From: Zasmidium citrigriseum
Taxonomy: Eukaryota > Ascomycota > Dothideomycetes > Mycosphaerellales > Mycosphaerellaceae
NCBI GenBank assembly: GCA_002786025.1
Contig: NHNW01000037.1
Coordinates: 186,001-250,000 of the forward strand
Length of the DNA stretch: 64,000 nucleotides
Reading direction: 5' to 3'
Shown: positions 10,137 through 21,075 of the stretch, piece by piece
Position numbering within the stretch: the first letter of the stretch is position 1
How the letters are laid out: each line of letters begins with the position of its first letter
Made by a program: the position numbers and the translations under genes
The notes under the pieces: model-generated
What the model was told of the DNA's origin: nothing
Database searches by the model: none
What the model saw: only the letters and a program-made list of their open reading frames with translations

Positions 10137-12180
10137 ATGTTGCCACGGACGATGCTGAACCTGCAGGGCAGGGCTTTCTACCAGCTCATGTCCTTCAGCT
10201 GTGCTATGGTACGTAACGTTGCCGGGAATGCCATATTTGTCCAAAGCTAATAGCTTCTGAGGCTTTCTTGATCTTCGGGTAAAATGCTACAGCACATGTC
10301 AGAGATACAATGCTGATGCGGTGGCAGATACGATGCTGGAGTCCTTGGCGGCGTGCAAACAACCAAGCCATTCCTCAATGCCTTGAAGGTATGTACTTAT
10401 GGGTCGTCTGAGCATCATCTTCACTAAGTCTGTATCAGATCTCTGGCGATGAAGAAGGATCTCTTCTCATTCCGCTGATTGCTTCCTCCTATACGTGAGC
10501 TTGTCCCATCCGTCATTGCAAGTTACGATGCTGATCAAGCTAGACTGGGCTGTCTGGTGATGGCCGTCTTCCTAACGGTCTCTGGCTTTGGATACCACTT
10601 TGGCCGGCGGATGAGCATTTTGCTAGGCGATGTACTGGTCATGATAGGAGGTGCGATCCAGGCATCTTCGTACTGTAAGTCACCAACCTAGGCCCAAAGA
10701 TACACAGTAAACTCATACTATCATGCAGCGGTTGCTCAGATCATTGTTGCCCGTGTGATTTGCGGCTTCGGAATCGGTCTTATCTCTGCGACAGTCCCAA
10801 CGTACATGAGCGAAACAACGATCAAGACCGTTGAGCGAGGTCCACAAGTTGCGATCCAATGTGTCTATCTAATCTGGGGTGTTGCCCTAGCGTATTGGGT
10901 AATTACAGCATCGTAACACAGTAAGACCCACGATTGACTCTCAACTAGGTCGACCTTGGCATGACCCAGCTGGACAGCCAAGCATCATGGCGATTTCCAA
11001 TCTCCCTGCAGTCATTCTTCACCCTGCTATCGTTCCTCGGAATGTTGGTGCTACCAGACACCCCTCGATGGTATTACTCCCGCGGCCGAATCGACGACGG
11101 AGACAAAGTTCTCAGCCAGCTCTTCGCACTGCCTGTCGAAGCGGAAGAAGTACAAAGCATGAGGCAGGACATCCTGGACACTATCAAACTTGAAAGCGCA
11201 GAGGGAAAGATCAAGTGGACTGACTGGTTCTGGGATCGCTCAGAGCTGCAATCTGCTCGGCGTGTCCGCACCAGCTTTTTGATCCTGTCGTTTCAGCAGA
11301 ATATGGGCAAGTCAAGACCATATAGAGGAGTGTGATGTTGCTGACATGAATGAAGGCATCAACGTGTTGGTGTATTACAGCACCATTGTCTTGTCCAACG
11401 TCGGCCTGTCACCTTTCATGCAGCAGGTCATCGCCGCAGTCATGAACACCGTCTTTGCCATTGGAACTCTGTTCACAGTCCCAACAATTGAACGATGGGG
11501 GAGGAGAGCGATCATGTTCTGGACAGCTGTTGGATGTAAGTCTCGACAAAGTCAGGGAAATTCTGAGAGGTTAACTAAACATCCACAGGTACAATCTCAA
11601 TGGCAATCTTCATCGCGATGCAGGGCCTACCAAACAAGACTCTCGGCACACAGTGGACGGCTGTTGTATTTGTGATCATCTTCCAGTTCCTGACTGGTTA
11701 CGGTTGGATGGGCTGCCCATGGCTGGTACGTCTCGAACTTGGATTGCGATCGTTTCGATAGCTGACACTCGCTTTCAGTACGGCCCAGAGATTGCTCCTC
11801 TTCGATACCGCCACCTTGGCGGAGCAGCAGGCATCGTCGGCGAATGGTCGATGACGTTCGCAACTGTCTTCGGCGGTGGAGTTGCAGTGCAAAGAGTTGG
11901 ATACCAGATCTGGTTCTGGCAGCTTGCCTCTTGTGTCCTGGCCTGTGTCTGTAAGTACATCGACTGGAACATTATGACAATACGCTGACTATTTACAGTC
12001 GTCTACTTCTGGTGCCCAGAGACTGCCGGCCTCAAACTGGAAGGGATCGACGGCGTGTTCATGGAGGAAGCAAAGAAGTGGCCTGGACCAAGTCTTCGAC
12101 ACGAGGAACATTATTCTGATGATGCTACATCTGGCGATGACAAAGCGTCACAGGAGATTGTGGAGCAAGAGAAGATGTAG
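10137..12180 (+). CDS. MFS sugar-type transporter, 11 exons
   Basis: Reconstructed from exons 10137-10208, 10262-10278, 10328-10388, 10439-10494, 10544-10674, 10729-10898, 10949-11306, 11356-11535, 11589-11725, 11779-11950 and 11999-12180; 511 aa. All phases agree and the protein has the sugar-porter signature set: FGYDAGVLGG (helix 1), GYHFGRRMS, CGFGIGLISATVPTYMSE with ERGP, SWRFPISLQ, LPDTPRWYYSRGR, QQNMGINVLVYYST, the GWMGCPW segment, YGPEIAPLRYR, and PETAGLKLEGIDGVF. Exon 2 is only 17 nt. Intron 7 (11307-11355) begins with GC, in the consensus GCAAGT. The family imports hexoses, pentoses, quinate or similar compounds by proton symport at the plasma membrane; the substrate is unknown. Confidence 0.9.
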
Positions 12181-12882
12181 AGTTTTTTGCATGCCGATAG
12201 CTACCCTCAGTGTCCCGGTCGAAACGTAAGATACCCCTAGCAGTTCCCAACTTTCTCGAGAATGGCGAAGAGTCTAACAAGCCATCTAATAGCTTAGAGC
12301 CCCGTGCTCTCATAGAGAGGGCCAATCTTGCAGTCTGAGCGGAAGAAGCAGAGTAGACCTCTAGATGACGCCTGACACACTCGGAAGTTGAATAGGTTGA
12401 TGTCGCTAGCTTAAGCCATGCCACTCGAGCTGCCCCACTCATGGACTTGACTGGTCTTCTGCTGTATTCAAGAATCTGTAAGTCTCTTTCAGCTGATGTC
12501 TCAATAACGCTGTCTCGGGTTACAGGTCTCACACTTTTTGTAGATTAGCTTCACGAGCTTCATATTTGATTCAACTGCAATCTCGAGCTTTCTTGTACAT
12601 ATTAAAGTTTAAAGTATCTGATCATGGACATCCTGATTCACCGTACGATCCTACGACTTCTTTGGCTTCACGTGCAGTCAACACGACATCACAAGAAGAA
12701 GTGAATCAAACGCACAGACACCCGCTTAAAAGCCGCCGCCTTCAGCTGCATCATACACAAGTTTTTCCACTGCGACGACCAATACACAACGACACGCCAA
12801 AAAAAAGTATTAAACTTGTTCTCCGTCATTCTTTCAGCCGTATGCTAACGAGCGGATCTTAGCACACCAACCAGACTCCGCG
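12181..12882. other. Intergenic, promoter of zinc-cluster gene B
   Basis: No gene seen. A CACGTG E-box-like hexamer lies in the promoter half near 12668, followed by a C/A-rich leader. Confidence 0.35.
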
Positions 12883-14027
12883 ATGTCGAACCTCCGCCCC
12901 CTGAAACCCAAGATCGAGCACATTCTCGACTCGAGCGCCCTTCCCAAGTCCGCGATCATCACACTTCCCCCGATGGCCCCCAATATCAGAACACCTCCTC
13001 AGCAGGACGCCGCATCTTTGCCCTGTGAGCCTCGATTCATGGTACGCCTAGCAGATGACCAGCAGGGCAACTCGCGTTGGGCCGCTCCTGATGCGTACTA
13101 CCTCGCCACCATTGGCAGTAGCGTCTTGCCTCCTCTTCATCGCGCGTCACTGAACCCACATGTTGCGCTTCGGGAGTTTGCAGCCCACAATCAAGCGGTA
13201 CGTAATCTTGGGAGTACCTGATGCTTTGACAGAGCCGCTGATTCTACGAAGAGCAATCCTCGCCCGACTCAGATCGTAGTAAATGCGCCTCAGGCCACTG
13301 CACAAGTGGGACCTCAGCCCGGTAGCCCTATCAACCAAGACCAAGAGGTGGGAGAGGAGGATGAGGACGAGGACGCTCCCGGAGAAGACGAGGATCCTCA
13401 GGATAACGGACCCGACCCAGACTCAATGCCGCACGTTGGTGCTGCTTGCTCGCGGTGTAGGGCGCAGCAGAGGCGCTGCAACCGACGTCGTCCTTGCCAG
13501 CATTGCCTTCGAGATGGTGTTCCTCCTGCCGACTGCATCACCCCTTCCCCGGACTCGCCACCACCACAAGTAAGCCCTGACAGTCGGGAATCATTTCAAC
13601 AGCTCACGTTACTGACTTGGGTCAGATCCCCACCACTCCAGCCCGCAATCAACAGTATATGCTTCCACAGGACGGCATGGACGTCATCGACAGCATCGAG
13701 AATGAGTCAGGCCGGGCCAAGCGCAAGAGAGCATCGACTCCCGACAACCTGCCAGCCCGGACTACTGCTACTCCTGGCTCTGCATCGGCTCCCTCTACTC
13801 CCGCCTCTGCGCCGACTCCCTCCACGCCGTCCTCCAGTGCATCTCGCCGCGTTAACAAGGTGAAACGTGGAACCTCCAATGGTGGTAGGCGAGTGGGCAG
13901 TTGGGTCATTGCCACTCCAAAGGCAACTCCTCCTCCTTTTCTTGGAAACTTCCCGACGGACGAGCAGAAGGAAGCGTACCGGATCTGGGAGGAGAAGCAT
14001 CCGAACTACTATAAGAAGAGAAAGTAG
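12883..14027 (+). CDS. Zn2Cys6 zinc-cluster protein B, paralogue of A
   Basis: Exons 12883-13197, 13252-13569 and 13626-14027 give 344 aa, one residue different from copy A. The shared N-terminal domain has LPCEPRFMVRLADDQQG, then WAAPDAYYL, then LPPLHRASLNPHVA. A very acidic linker follows (about residues 135-160), then the zinc cluster CSRC through DC from residue 171, directly after DSMPHVG, a motif shared with A. The C terminus (PPPFLGNFPTDEQKEAYRIW, then a Lys-rich end) is also shared. First and last introns are at the same places as in A; A has one extra intron. A Ser/Thr/Pro/Ala repeat lies near residues 240-265. It probably binds DNA; no large regulatory domain is present. Confidence 0.85.
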
Positions 14028-15099
14028 ACCTCCATAGTGGCAGTCTCCCAGGGCGGCGGCTACTAAGTTGCGGAAATGGGAGAAGATACGTTGCATACAG
14101 GGAGTAGTCAGAGCGTGTTCAGGCGGCACCTGGGTTGGCAATCTGCTGCTGTGCTTGCTTTACTACTGTAAACTTCTGAGCCTGTCAAATAACGTTTTCT
14201 ATCCACCTCATTCTTGTTCCATTCTTGATGCTCGCAGAGCGAATGATACCGAAGCCGATATCATACATGCCTATACCCTTACCTCTAGTGCTTGATTCAA
14301 TAGTTTCCTTTGGAACGGTCCCTCGCTTTGTTCTCAAAATGCACCATTTTAGCTATTGGAAGCACAAAGACTTCGATGCCCTAAAAGCAATCGCTCCTCG
14401 CAGGTCATAAGAACAAAGAGATTGCAAGTCTTTCTCCGTGCTGTTAGATAAAGATGTTACCTCCTTTCGACCTCCTCGATTGCAATGAAGACTGCTGTTT
14501 AGTATACTACGTTGCACGTATCGCTTATTTCATATCCGTTATGGATCGATCGACTTCAAGTATATCATACATCACTGAGTATACACAGGTGTTAACGGCC
14601 CTTCGACGTACCCGGCACGAGATGATGCTCTCTCCTTCGCGAAAGGCTGATATCTGTGCCGCTCATCCGCCTTAGCCACTGGAAGTTCCAGGTGCAATGA
14701 AGCAGTCACTACGACTGGTCGGTAACGGGAGGACGAGGAGTGTAGGCAGTAGAATGGGAGTGAATTGCGAGGTGTGACTGCCGATGTGTTGACCGTCGCT
14801 GCCGAATTGGGTAGCTCCGGCAACGCGCTAGCGCCAAAATTCATGTGACAGCTTCCGCTTCTTGCTGCTACCTCTCGAGCCCACTCTCCGAACCGCGACT
14901 GCACAGAACCACCTTTTCTACGCAACCGCCTCTTGTCACACACGACATCCGCCCATCGCCAGTCAACGAGCAGATCAACTTCCAGCAACCCCCTCGACTT
15001 GTTGCAACTGCCTCGTTCAGCTTCCGACTCACAATTTCCTACCACGAGACACGCACTGCCATTCGTCACCCTCACCCACCATTTTTGACCCCGGACAGA
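14028..15099. other. Intergenic, 3' of zinc-cluster gene B and promoter of P2
   Basis: About 1 kb. The first 600 bases are relatively A/T-rich and without protein-like frames. The last 260 bases hold the P2 promoter element and a C-rich leader. The P2 frame stays open upstream to 14845 but has no ATG before 15100. Confidence 0.4.
14825..14848 (+). promoter_or_regulatory. Shared promoter element of P2 (palindrome plus CATGTGA)
   Basis: The perfect palindrome GCGCTAGCGC (14825-14834) is followed 8 nt after its GCTAGCG core by CATGTGA (14842-14848), 258 nt before the P2 ATG. The same arrangement with 7-nt spacing occurs before P3 and P4. A regulator-binding role is inferred from conservation of order, spacing and distance. 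Confidence 0.5.
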
Positions 15100-17381
15100 A
15101 TGGATTACAACGCCTTTTCCAACTCTGCACGCAACACCTTCAACAGCAACGGCACGAACCAGGCCTCTTCCGACAGCCGATTCCCATCCTTCGTACCAGG
15201 CGGCATGGCAAGCATGCCAAACAACAACCAGATGCGCCAGGGATCGAGCCTGATGCCTCCACCGTACCCCCTTGAAGAAGCCCGTATCACGCAGTCGCGC
15301 TTCCTCCGTGGTGACTCGACTGGCCTCAATGCCGGATTGCACGGAATGAGACAGCCCAACAATTTCTCGTACGAGCCCACCAACATGATACTGTTAGTAA
15401 CCACTACTGACAATCCTTCTAGTATGCCACGTCCATCTCGAGAAGAGTCTACGCGTCGTGCCCCAGCAGTTCCTGCTGGATCCTCGACAACCCAGCGTCG
15501 AGAGATTCTGCAGGTCAATTCGGACGCGCAGACTCCACACATCAGCTTCACCCCTAGCGATGAAGACAGCAACGGCATACGCACAAGTTCTGCCTCTGCT
15601 AGCAACAACATCGAGGCTGGAAGTGAAGATCTGCTGGACGAGAGAGCAGAGAGCCAGACACTCAAAGATCTTGAGTTCCTCGGAGATGTCGATCCCTTCG
15701 AGGCTGCAAAGCAGACCATGACGGATATGGAGAACATCACAAAACCACAACCTCCGGCGGATGATGTCGATCAAGTCATGCAAACGTCAAATATTGCTCC
15801 ACTGGCCGCGAGGATCTACGACTCGCTGTTTGCAGAGCCCTCAGAGCCGGAAGCCGAGTGGAAGTGGGCTAAAGCCACGATCGACTATTATCACACCCAG
15901 CAAAAGAACGACTTGGTCAAGGTCCGGGAAGCTACCGATACCGAGCCGGGAAAGAAGAGGGTTCTCATCCACTGCGTTCTGCTGGTGGAGCAAATCAAGA
16001 AGGTGCACACAGAGGGAGTTCCAGCAGAAGATTTGGAGAGAGAACCCACAACCCGCAACAAATACGGTACCGAGGCCAAATTGAAATGCTCGGAGCGCAT
16101 TGAGAAGGTTGTCGACGGCATCAGCTCCAACAAGGCCGTTGCGGTCGATGTCTGCAACTACGACCCGCGCAGGATGACCGAATTTGCGCGTGCGCCTGTC
16201 AGGTACTTTCAGCGCAAGCTGTTCAATGCGGAGACCAACAGCAAGAAGAAGACAACCAAGGGGCGCAAGAGTAGCAAGAAAGCCGTTGCTACTGCCGGTG
16301 GAGCGGACGACGACGATGCAGACGCGGGCGGGGCGTCAGATGTGGAAGGCGGCGCCAACGCAAACGATGAAGACTCTCCACTACCTACGATTCCAGCTCG
16401 CAAGCCTCGGGGCAAGAAGCGCCAGAGCAAGTATGACACAGCTTCCCAGGGGCAGCTTCCTTCGCAGCAGCCCGACAAGCCGAAGCGAGGAAAGCGTACC
16501 CGACAGCAAGCGACCGAAGACAACAACGACCAGGGTGAGCAGACGACTTCGACACGCACCAAGCGCCGAAAGACGAAGTACGATACCGGAAGTGGTAAGA
16601 AAGGCACTATAGCGGGACCTCATGAGAGTACTTACTGACGTTATCCATAGCTACTGCTTCGACAGCGCCGCACTCTACCAACGATAGCACAGCAAACGCC
16701 CAAGACGAGATTGACCAGCCGAATGGAGCGCCCCGCTCGACACTTCCTCAGATGCCCGAAGTCTTTGCGGGCTATCCTCAAACACAGCAAGCGCAAGGCT
16801 CGCAGATCACGCCGGCACCAGCAACAGCGTTTGTGCCTCAAGACTTCAGTACTGCGAACTCTATGCACGGCATGCCGCCATCCACGGCTCACGGCGACCA
16901 ATCTGATGCGCGCCTATTTAATGACTCTGGATTTGGCACTACAAATGCGTCAAACGCCACGAATGGCCCACAACTGCTCGGAGACTATGGTGATGCAGGA
17001 GCGAATCATAACGGCTACTATGCATCACAAGATCAGTTGTTGGCTGGCACGGGTGCGCAGTTCAACAACGCGAACAACCTGTCGGACCAGATTGCTCCCC
17101 TCAATGCACCATACCCACTGGCTCCGTTCTCCTTTACAGACGAGCCTCCAATCGACTGGTCCGCCCTGTTCGAGCAGGATGCAACAACAGGGCAGCCAGA
17201 CCATGGCTTCGCGCAGCCAGTGGACTCGTCCAGCTTGAACAATCCAGCGTCCTGGGGCAACTTCGCCTTGCCGAACACTCAAGTCATGGGCGGAGAGCTC
17301 AACGCATACCCCGGCGCGGATCTTGATGAAGACGAAGGTGCTGATGAGGCCGGAGAGGACGACTGGAATGGACTCTTCTGA
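15100..17381 (+). CDS. P2: family member with acidic DW-rich C terminus
   Basis: Exons 15100-16594 and 16651-17381 give 741 aa (junction G|CT restores Ala). The start is the first ATG of the frame, MDYNAFSNSARNTF. The family domain follows a DPFEAAKQ motif and covers about residues 200-380: ARIYDSLFAEP, YYHTQQK, VHTEGVP, NKAVAVDV, ARAPVRYFQRKLFN. After it come Lys-rich segments and two copies of a KYDT motif (RQSKYDTASQ and RKTKYDTGS); P3 has one copy. The second exon encodes a Q/N-rich region with PPIDWSALFEQ and an acidic end DDWNGLF, resembling acidic-hydrophobic activation segments. A 54-nt in-frame intron may also exist at 15369-15422 (GTACGA to CTAG). Probably nuclear, by inference. Confidence 0.85.
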
Positions 17382-18038
17382 AGAGCCACTGGCCGCCACG
17401 AACGGACTTGTTAAGCATCATTAGTAGAGGCCACAAGAAGCAGAGTCTTGAACTATGATGGATGAGAAGTATAAGGCTAGAGATCGGTTTCATAGTTGAG
17501 TTGCTTTGCAGTGCATTTGATGTACATACCGATTTGAGAAGGTGGATGGTACAGCCGCAAAAGGAGGAGATGAAGCTCGACCAGCAGCGATTCAGCACCT
17601 ATGTACTATTAGCCCAACATCAAAAGTATCCTTTGATCGACAAGCCAAGCATTATGACCCGCGACTCCGTGATCCTAAACATTCCCCCGACAACTCGCTA
17701 GCGTCTTTTGCATGTGACGGCAACTGCAACGCACGGATCTACTACTGGCCCGCGACTGCCTTTAATTCCCCGCTCCTTCGACCAACCTGCACCAAATCTC
17801 GACACCAGGGTACCAACATTCGCTCAAAACGAAATCACCTTTGACACACTTCGCTTTCTTCCGCACACGCAGAACACCAAGCTCGAGATTCTTCCGCCAC
17901 GATATCTGTCGTCAGCGCGCATTTTGCGGCAGCCTCGAGTCCAGATACTGCACCAGCCTGTCCCCGACGCTCAGCTGGTTTTCTCTCCACACGGAATCTT
18001 GATCGCTCCTTCTCCTCGAGAACACGATTGCAACGACA
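17382..18038. other. Intergenic, P2 to P3
   Basis: 657 bases with the 3' flank of P2 and the promoter and long C-rich leader of P3. No gene seen. Confidence 0.4.
17696..17717 (+). promoter_or_regulatory. Shared promoter element of P3
   Basis: Palindrome CGCTAGCG (17696-17703), then 7 nt, then CATGTGA (17711-17717), 328 nt before the P3 ATG. The intervening bases (TCTTTTG) resemble those at P4 (GATTTTG). The following bases also agree partly (GCAACTGCAACGCACGG against GCCACAGCTGCGCACGG at P4). Confidence 0.5.
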
Positions 18039-20301
18039 ATGGAGTCCAACTATTCCGGCGACTGCTTCTTGTCCAATACTGGCAACAGCGACAACACTAC
18101 TCCACCCAACACAAACCTCGACACCGGAGCCGGAACCGACTCCAGCATGCCCATTCCACCCGACCTCTTCGACGAATACCTCAGCAAGCTCAGCGACGCA
18201 GAACTCGCCACCATTGTGTTCAGCGGAGGAAACTTCGCAATGGACGGCAGTGTGCCCAACTTCTCTTCCTCCACCGAGGCAGGCGCAATGCCTTACGACC
18301 AGCTTGAGCAGAGTCAGCAGCAGCCTCGCTCCCTGCCATCTGGCGGCGCTCCGACTTTTACTTCCCGCCCAATTCATTGATCCGAATCGACTTCACGCTG
18401 CCGGCAGCATAGGCCAAGGGGAGGGTTTCGACGGCTCTCAGCATCATCAGCAGAGTACCGCCGCAGCTCGACGGCATCTTGACACCCACCAAGACTTCTT
18501 CCAGTCTAGTGGGGCAGCTCAACCGGAACAGAGCAGACCGCGTCCTGTTGAATCATTTCAGAGGCCGACGGCTAGGCGGACACGACTCACTGAGATGCGG
18601 TCTAACACGCCGGCTATCGCTGGCGCTCTCATCCAAGCCCTGGATGATGGCAGCGAGGATGAAAAGAATGACGATCCAGATGCGGACTATGAATGGGATG
18701 AGCAGTATCACGGCGACCTCGAAGAGGCTGAAGAAGATGAAAAATTCGACGGAGTTGAACAGCTTCAACAGGTTTGGCAGGACGAAGAGGCTGAAGCAGA
18801 GGAGGAGGATCTCGAGGATTTCGACATGAGTGACCCTTTCGCAGCTGCTGAGCAGTATATTAAGGATCAGCTCGAACTCCTTCCTCTCGAATACGATGAC
18901 GCCGATCTGACGATGCAACTACCAAACGTCAAGGCTCTGGCCTATCGACTTCGCGATGCTTTGCTCCATCCACCTGAGACGCCTCCGGACTTGGATGAAA
19001 AGGACCTGGACAAGTTCAAGAAGCAGCAAAACGAGGCCTTAAAGAAGCTGCGACACAAGTTCAACAGTGAAAATGGCGGAACTGTTGCACTTGCGTACTG
19101 CGTCCGTCTCCTCGACGTCGTTCGTCGAGTTCATATTGAGGGAGTCCAGAAGGAGACCTTGGTCAAACGAAAGGAGCGCAGAGCTGCTGCTACCAAGGCA
19201 CAAAAGAAGGCAAAGACCATGGATGGTGCGGAAGAGGAGGCCGGTTACGTCGGTGGCTACGTCACGGAAGATCAGATCATCTGCTCCGAGCGCTGTGAGC
19301 TGCTCATCCGTGGCGTGCGTACCAACAAGCGTATTGCCGTCGATGTGGTTTTCCATTCCCGCAACATGATCGATTTCGTTTGCGCTCCTGGGGAATACAT
19401 GCGGAGGAAGCTCAGCAACCTCAAGTCAAATTCGAAGAAGAAGAAGAAAATGGAGGATGGGGTCAAGTTTCAGGCGCAGGAGGAGAAGAAAGCCGCAAAG
19501 GCGAAGCGCAAGCAGAGCGAACAAGAAGCTCTGATGCAACAGCAGATGGGACAGGCACAGCCTCGAACAGGTGCAGCCTTGGATGGCACCGTGTCATCTT
19601 CTTTTCGGTCCACCCTTTCGAAGTCGACCACAGAACGCAGCAACCCCAAGTCTACGACATCACGAACAAGCACCGCCGTGACCAACGCTCAGCCGCCGTT
19701 GTTGATGAAGCGTACCTACCAAGGGTCGACCGATGATGAAGAAGAGGCAGAGCTCGGTGCAGCCGGTCCGAAGCGACAGAAGCAACTTGGCCAGCCACAG
19801 ATGCCAGCAAACGCGAACAAGCCAGCGAGAGCGAAGGGAACAGGACAGGCTCGCCAGAAGAGGGTTTCAAAATACGACACCGTCTCCCAGCACTCGGTCG
19901 CCTCTTTCTCGCTTCACGGGAATACCTACCAGCCGACGCCGGGCCCAGATTCAACGCGCCAGCAGCAACACTTCACCGCGCAGGACGGTCTTCCAGCTTT
20001 CTTTCAAGAATATTCCTCTGCATCATCAGTCCGACAACTGACTTCTCAGACTGAAACTGCTTTCGGTGGTGTACCACAGATGATCAATCAACAGATCACG
20101 CAAGCTCCGCAGTATGGCATGTCCCGTGGAAGTTTCTCTGCGGCGTCCTATCCGTGGTCTTCCTCTTCTGCCACTGTATCTGCCCCTGGCTATCGGTTTG
20201 GATATCAGCAACTTCTGGGTGATGACGATGATGGATCGAGCCGGCGCAGTGGCACATCGGGTGCTGGAGACTGGTATGCCGGCCCATATGCGGATTCCTG
20301 A
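18039..20301 (+). CDS. P3: family member, start region needs an intron
   Basis: The ATG at 18039 opens a 113-codon frame (MESNYSGDCFLSN, with DLFDEYLSKLSDAELATIVF). The family domain lies in another frame that is open from 18028 to 20301. The best join I can build is 18039-18312 with 18413-20301 (donor GTCAGC, acceptor ATAG), 720 aa; an acceptor ending at 18466 also fits the frame. The body has an acidic stretch (about residues 200-260), DPFAAAEQYIKDQL, then the domain: AYRLRDAL, VHIEGVQ, NKRIAVDV, CAPGEYMRRKLSN. A Lys/Ala/Glu-rich helix, an SKYDTVSQ motif shared with P2, and Q/S-rich tail follow. The insertion after VHIEGVQ is longer than in the paralogues. Gene certain; exon 1 uncertain. 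Confidence 0.7.
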
Positions 20302-21075
20302 AACACTCTGTCTCAGAAACAGTTGCTCAAGAGGCGCAAAGAGTAAAGCAACAAGTCAGAGACGACATCTCCAAGGCGTAATGGAAAAGGTTGGGTTGAA
20401 GGGCCATAGGCATCATTCAGCAGGCAGCCCAAGTTCTTTGTTTTGGATAGACGACAAAGAGAAGTGGTAACGTACTTCAAAGATAGATGGAACATGCACT
20501 GCTCTTCTAACCCGTGAGACTGTATACTTTTGAGTCCCTGAGACACCAGAGTGATTGATAAATAGAATAGACACCCAAGAAGTTTGAACATTGACAGAAG
20601 ATTAGTAGCGACCTGCAGAGTTGGACATGAAAGTCAACCAATTCGACTATACTTCTTATCATTCTACTCACTCGGTATATACAACGATGGTCTATGTCCA
20701 CGGTGGGAAGTGGGGATTTGCCTGAGGTTCCCGCTAGCGGATTTTGCATGTGATAGCCACAGCTGCGCACGGGCCACTCACCCGCCCGCACCTTCCCAAG
20801 TCTTCGATCTGGCAACCAAACTTAAATTCATCGCGACCACACACGCGACCAACTTCCTACACGCATACACACGAAATTCGCTCTGCTCGTCTTTCTGTCG
20901 CAAGGCACTCCACCAATACGCAGAATTCGCTCATCGTCTTTCTGACACCGACCTTACCTGTCGCTCGAACACCACCCGAGCGAGCAACGCTTCTGTACCG
21001 TCGCATCTATCCAACGCCTGCCTCTCCGACTTACTCTACACCCATCTGCTCGCTCGAAGAACTCCTTTCAACAAG
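20302..21075. other. Intergenic, P3 to P4
   Basis: Contains the P3 3' flank and the P4 promoter and leader. The P4 frame is open upstream to 20584 with no in-frame stop and no ATG, so translation there is not supported. Confidence 0.4.
20732..20753 (+). promoter_or_regulatory. Shared promoter element of P4
   Basis: Palindrome CCGCTAGCGG (20731-20740) with CATGTGA at 20747-20753, spacing 7 nt from the GCTAGCG core as in P3, and 329 nt before the P4 ATG (328 in P3). Confidence 0.5.

Noticed and set aside
14845..15099. 85-codon in-frame extension of P2 to the left
   Set aside because: Starts at GTG inside the promoter element; first ATG is at 15100.
20584..21075. 164-codon in-frame extension of P4 to the left
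   Set aside because: Starts only at TTG, no ATG, runs through the shared promoter element; read as leader.
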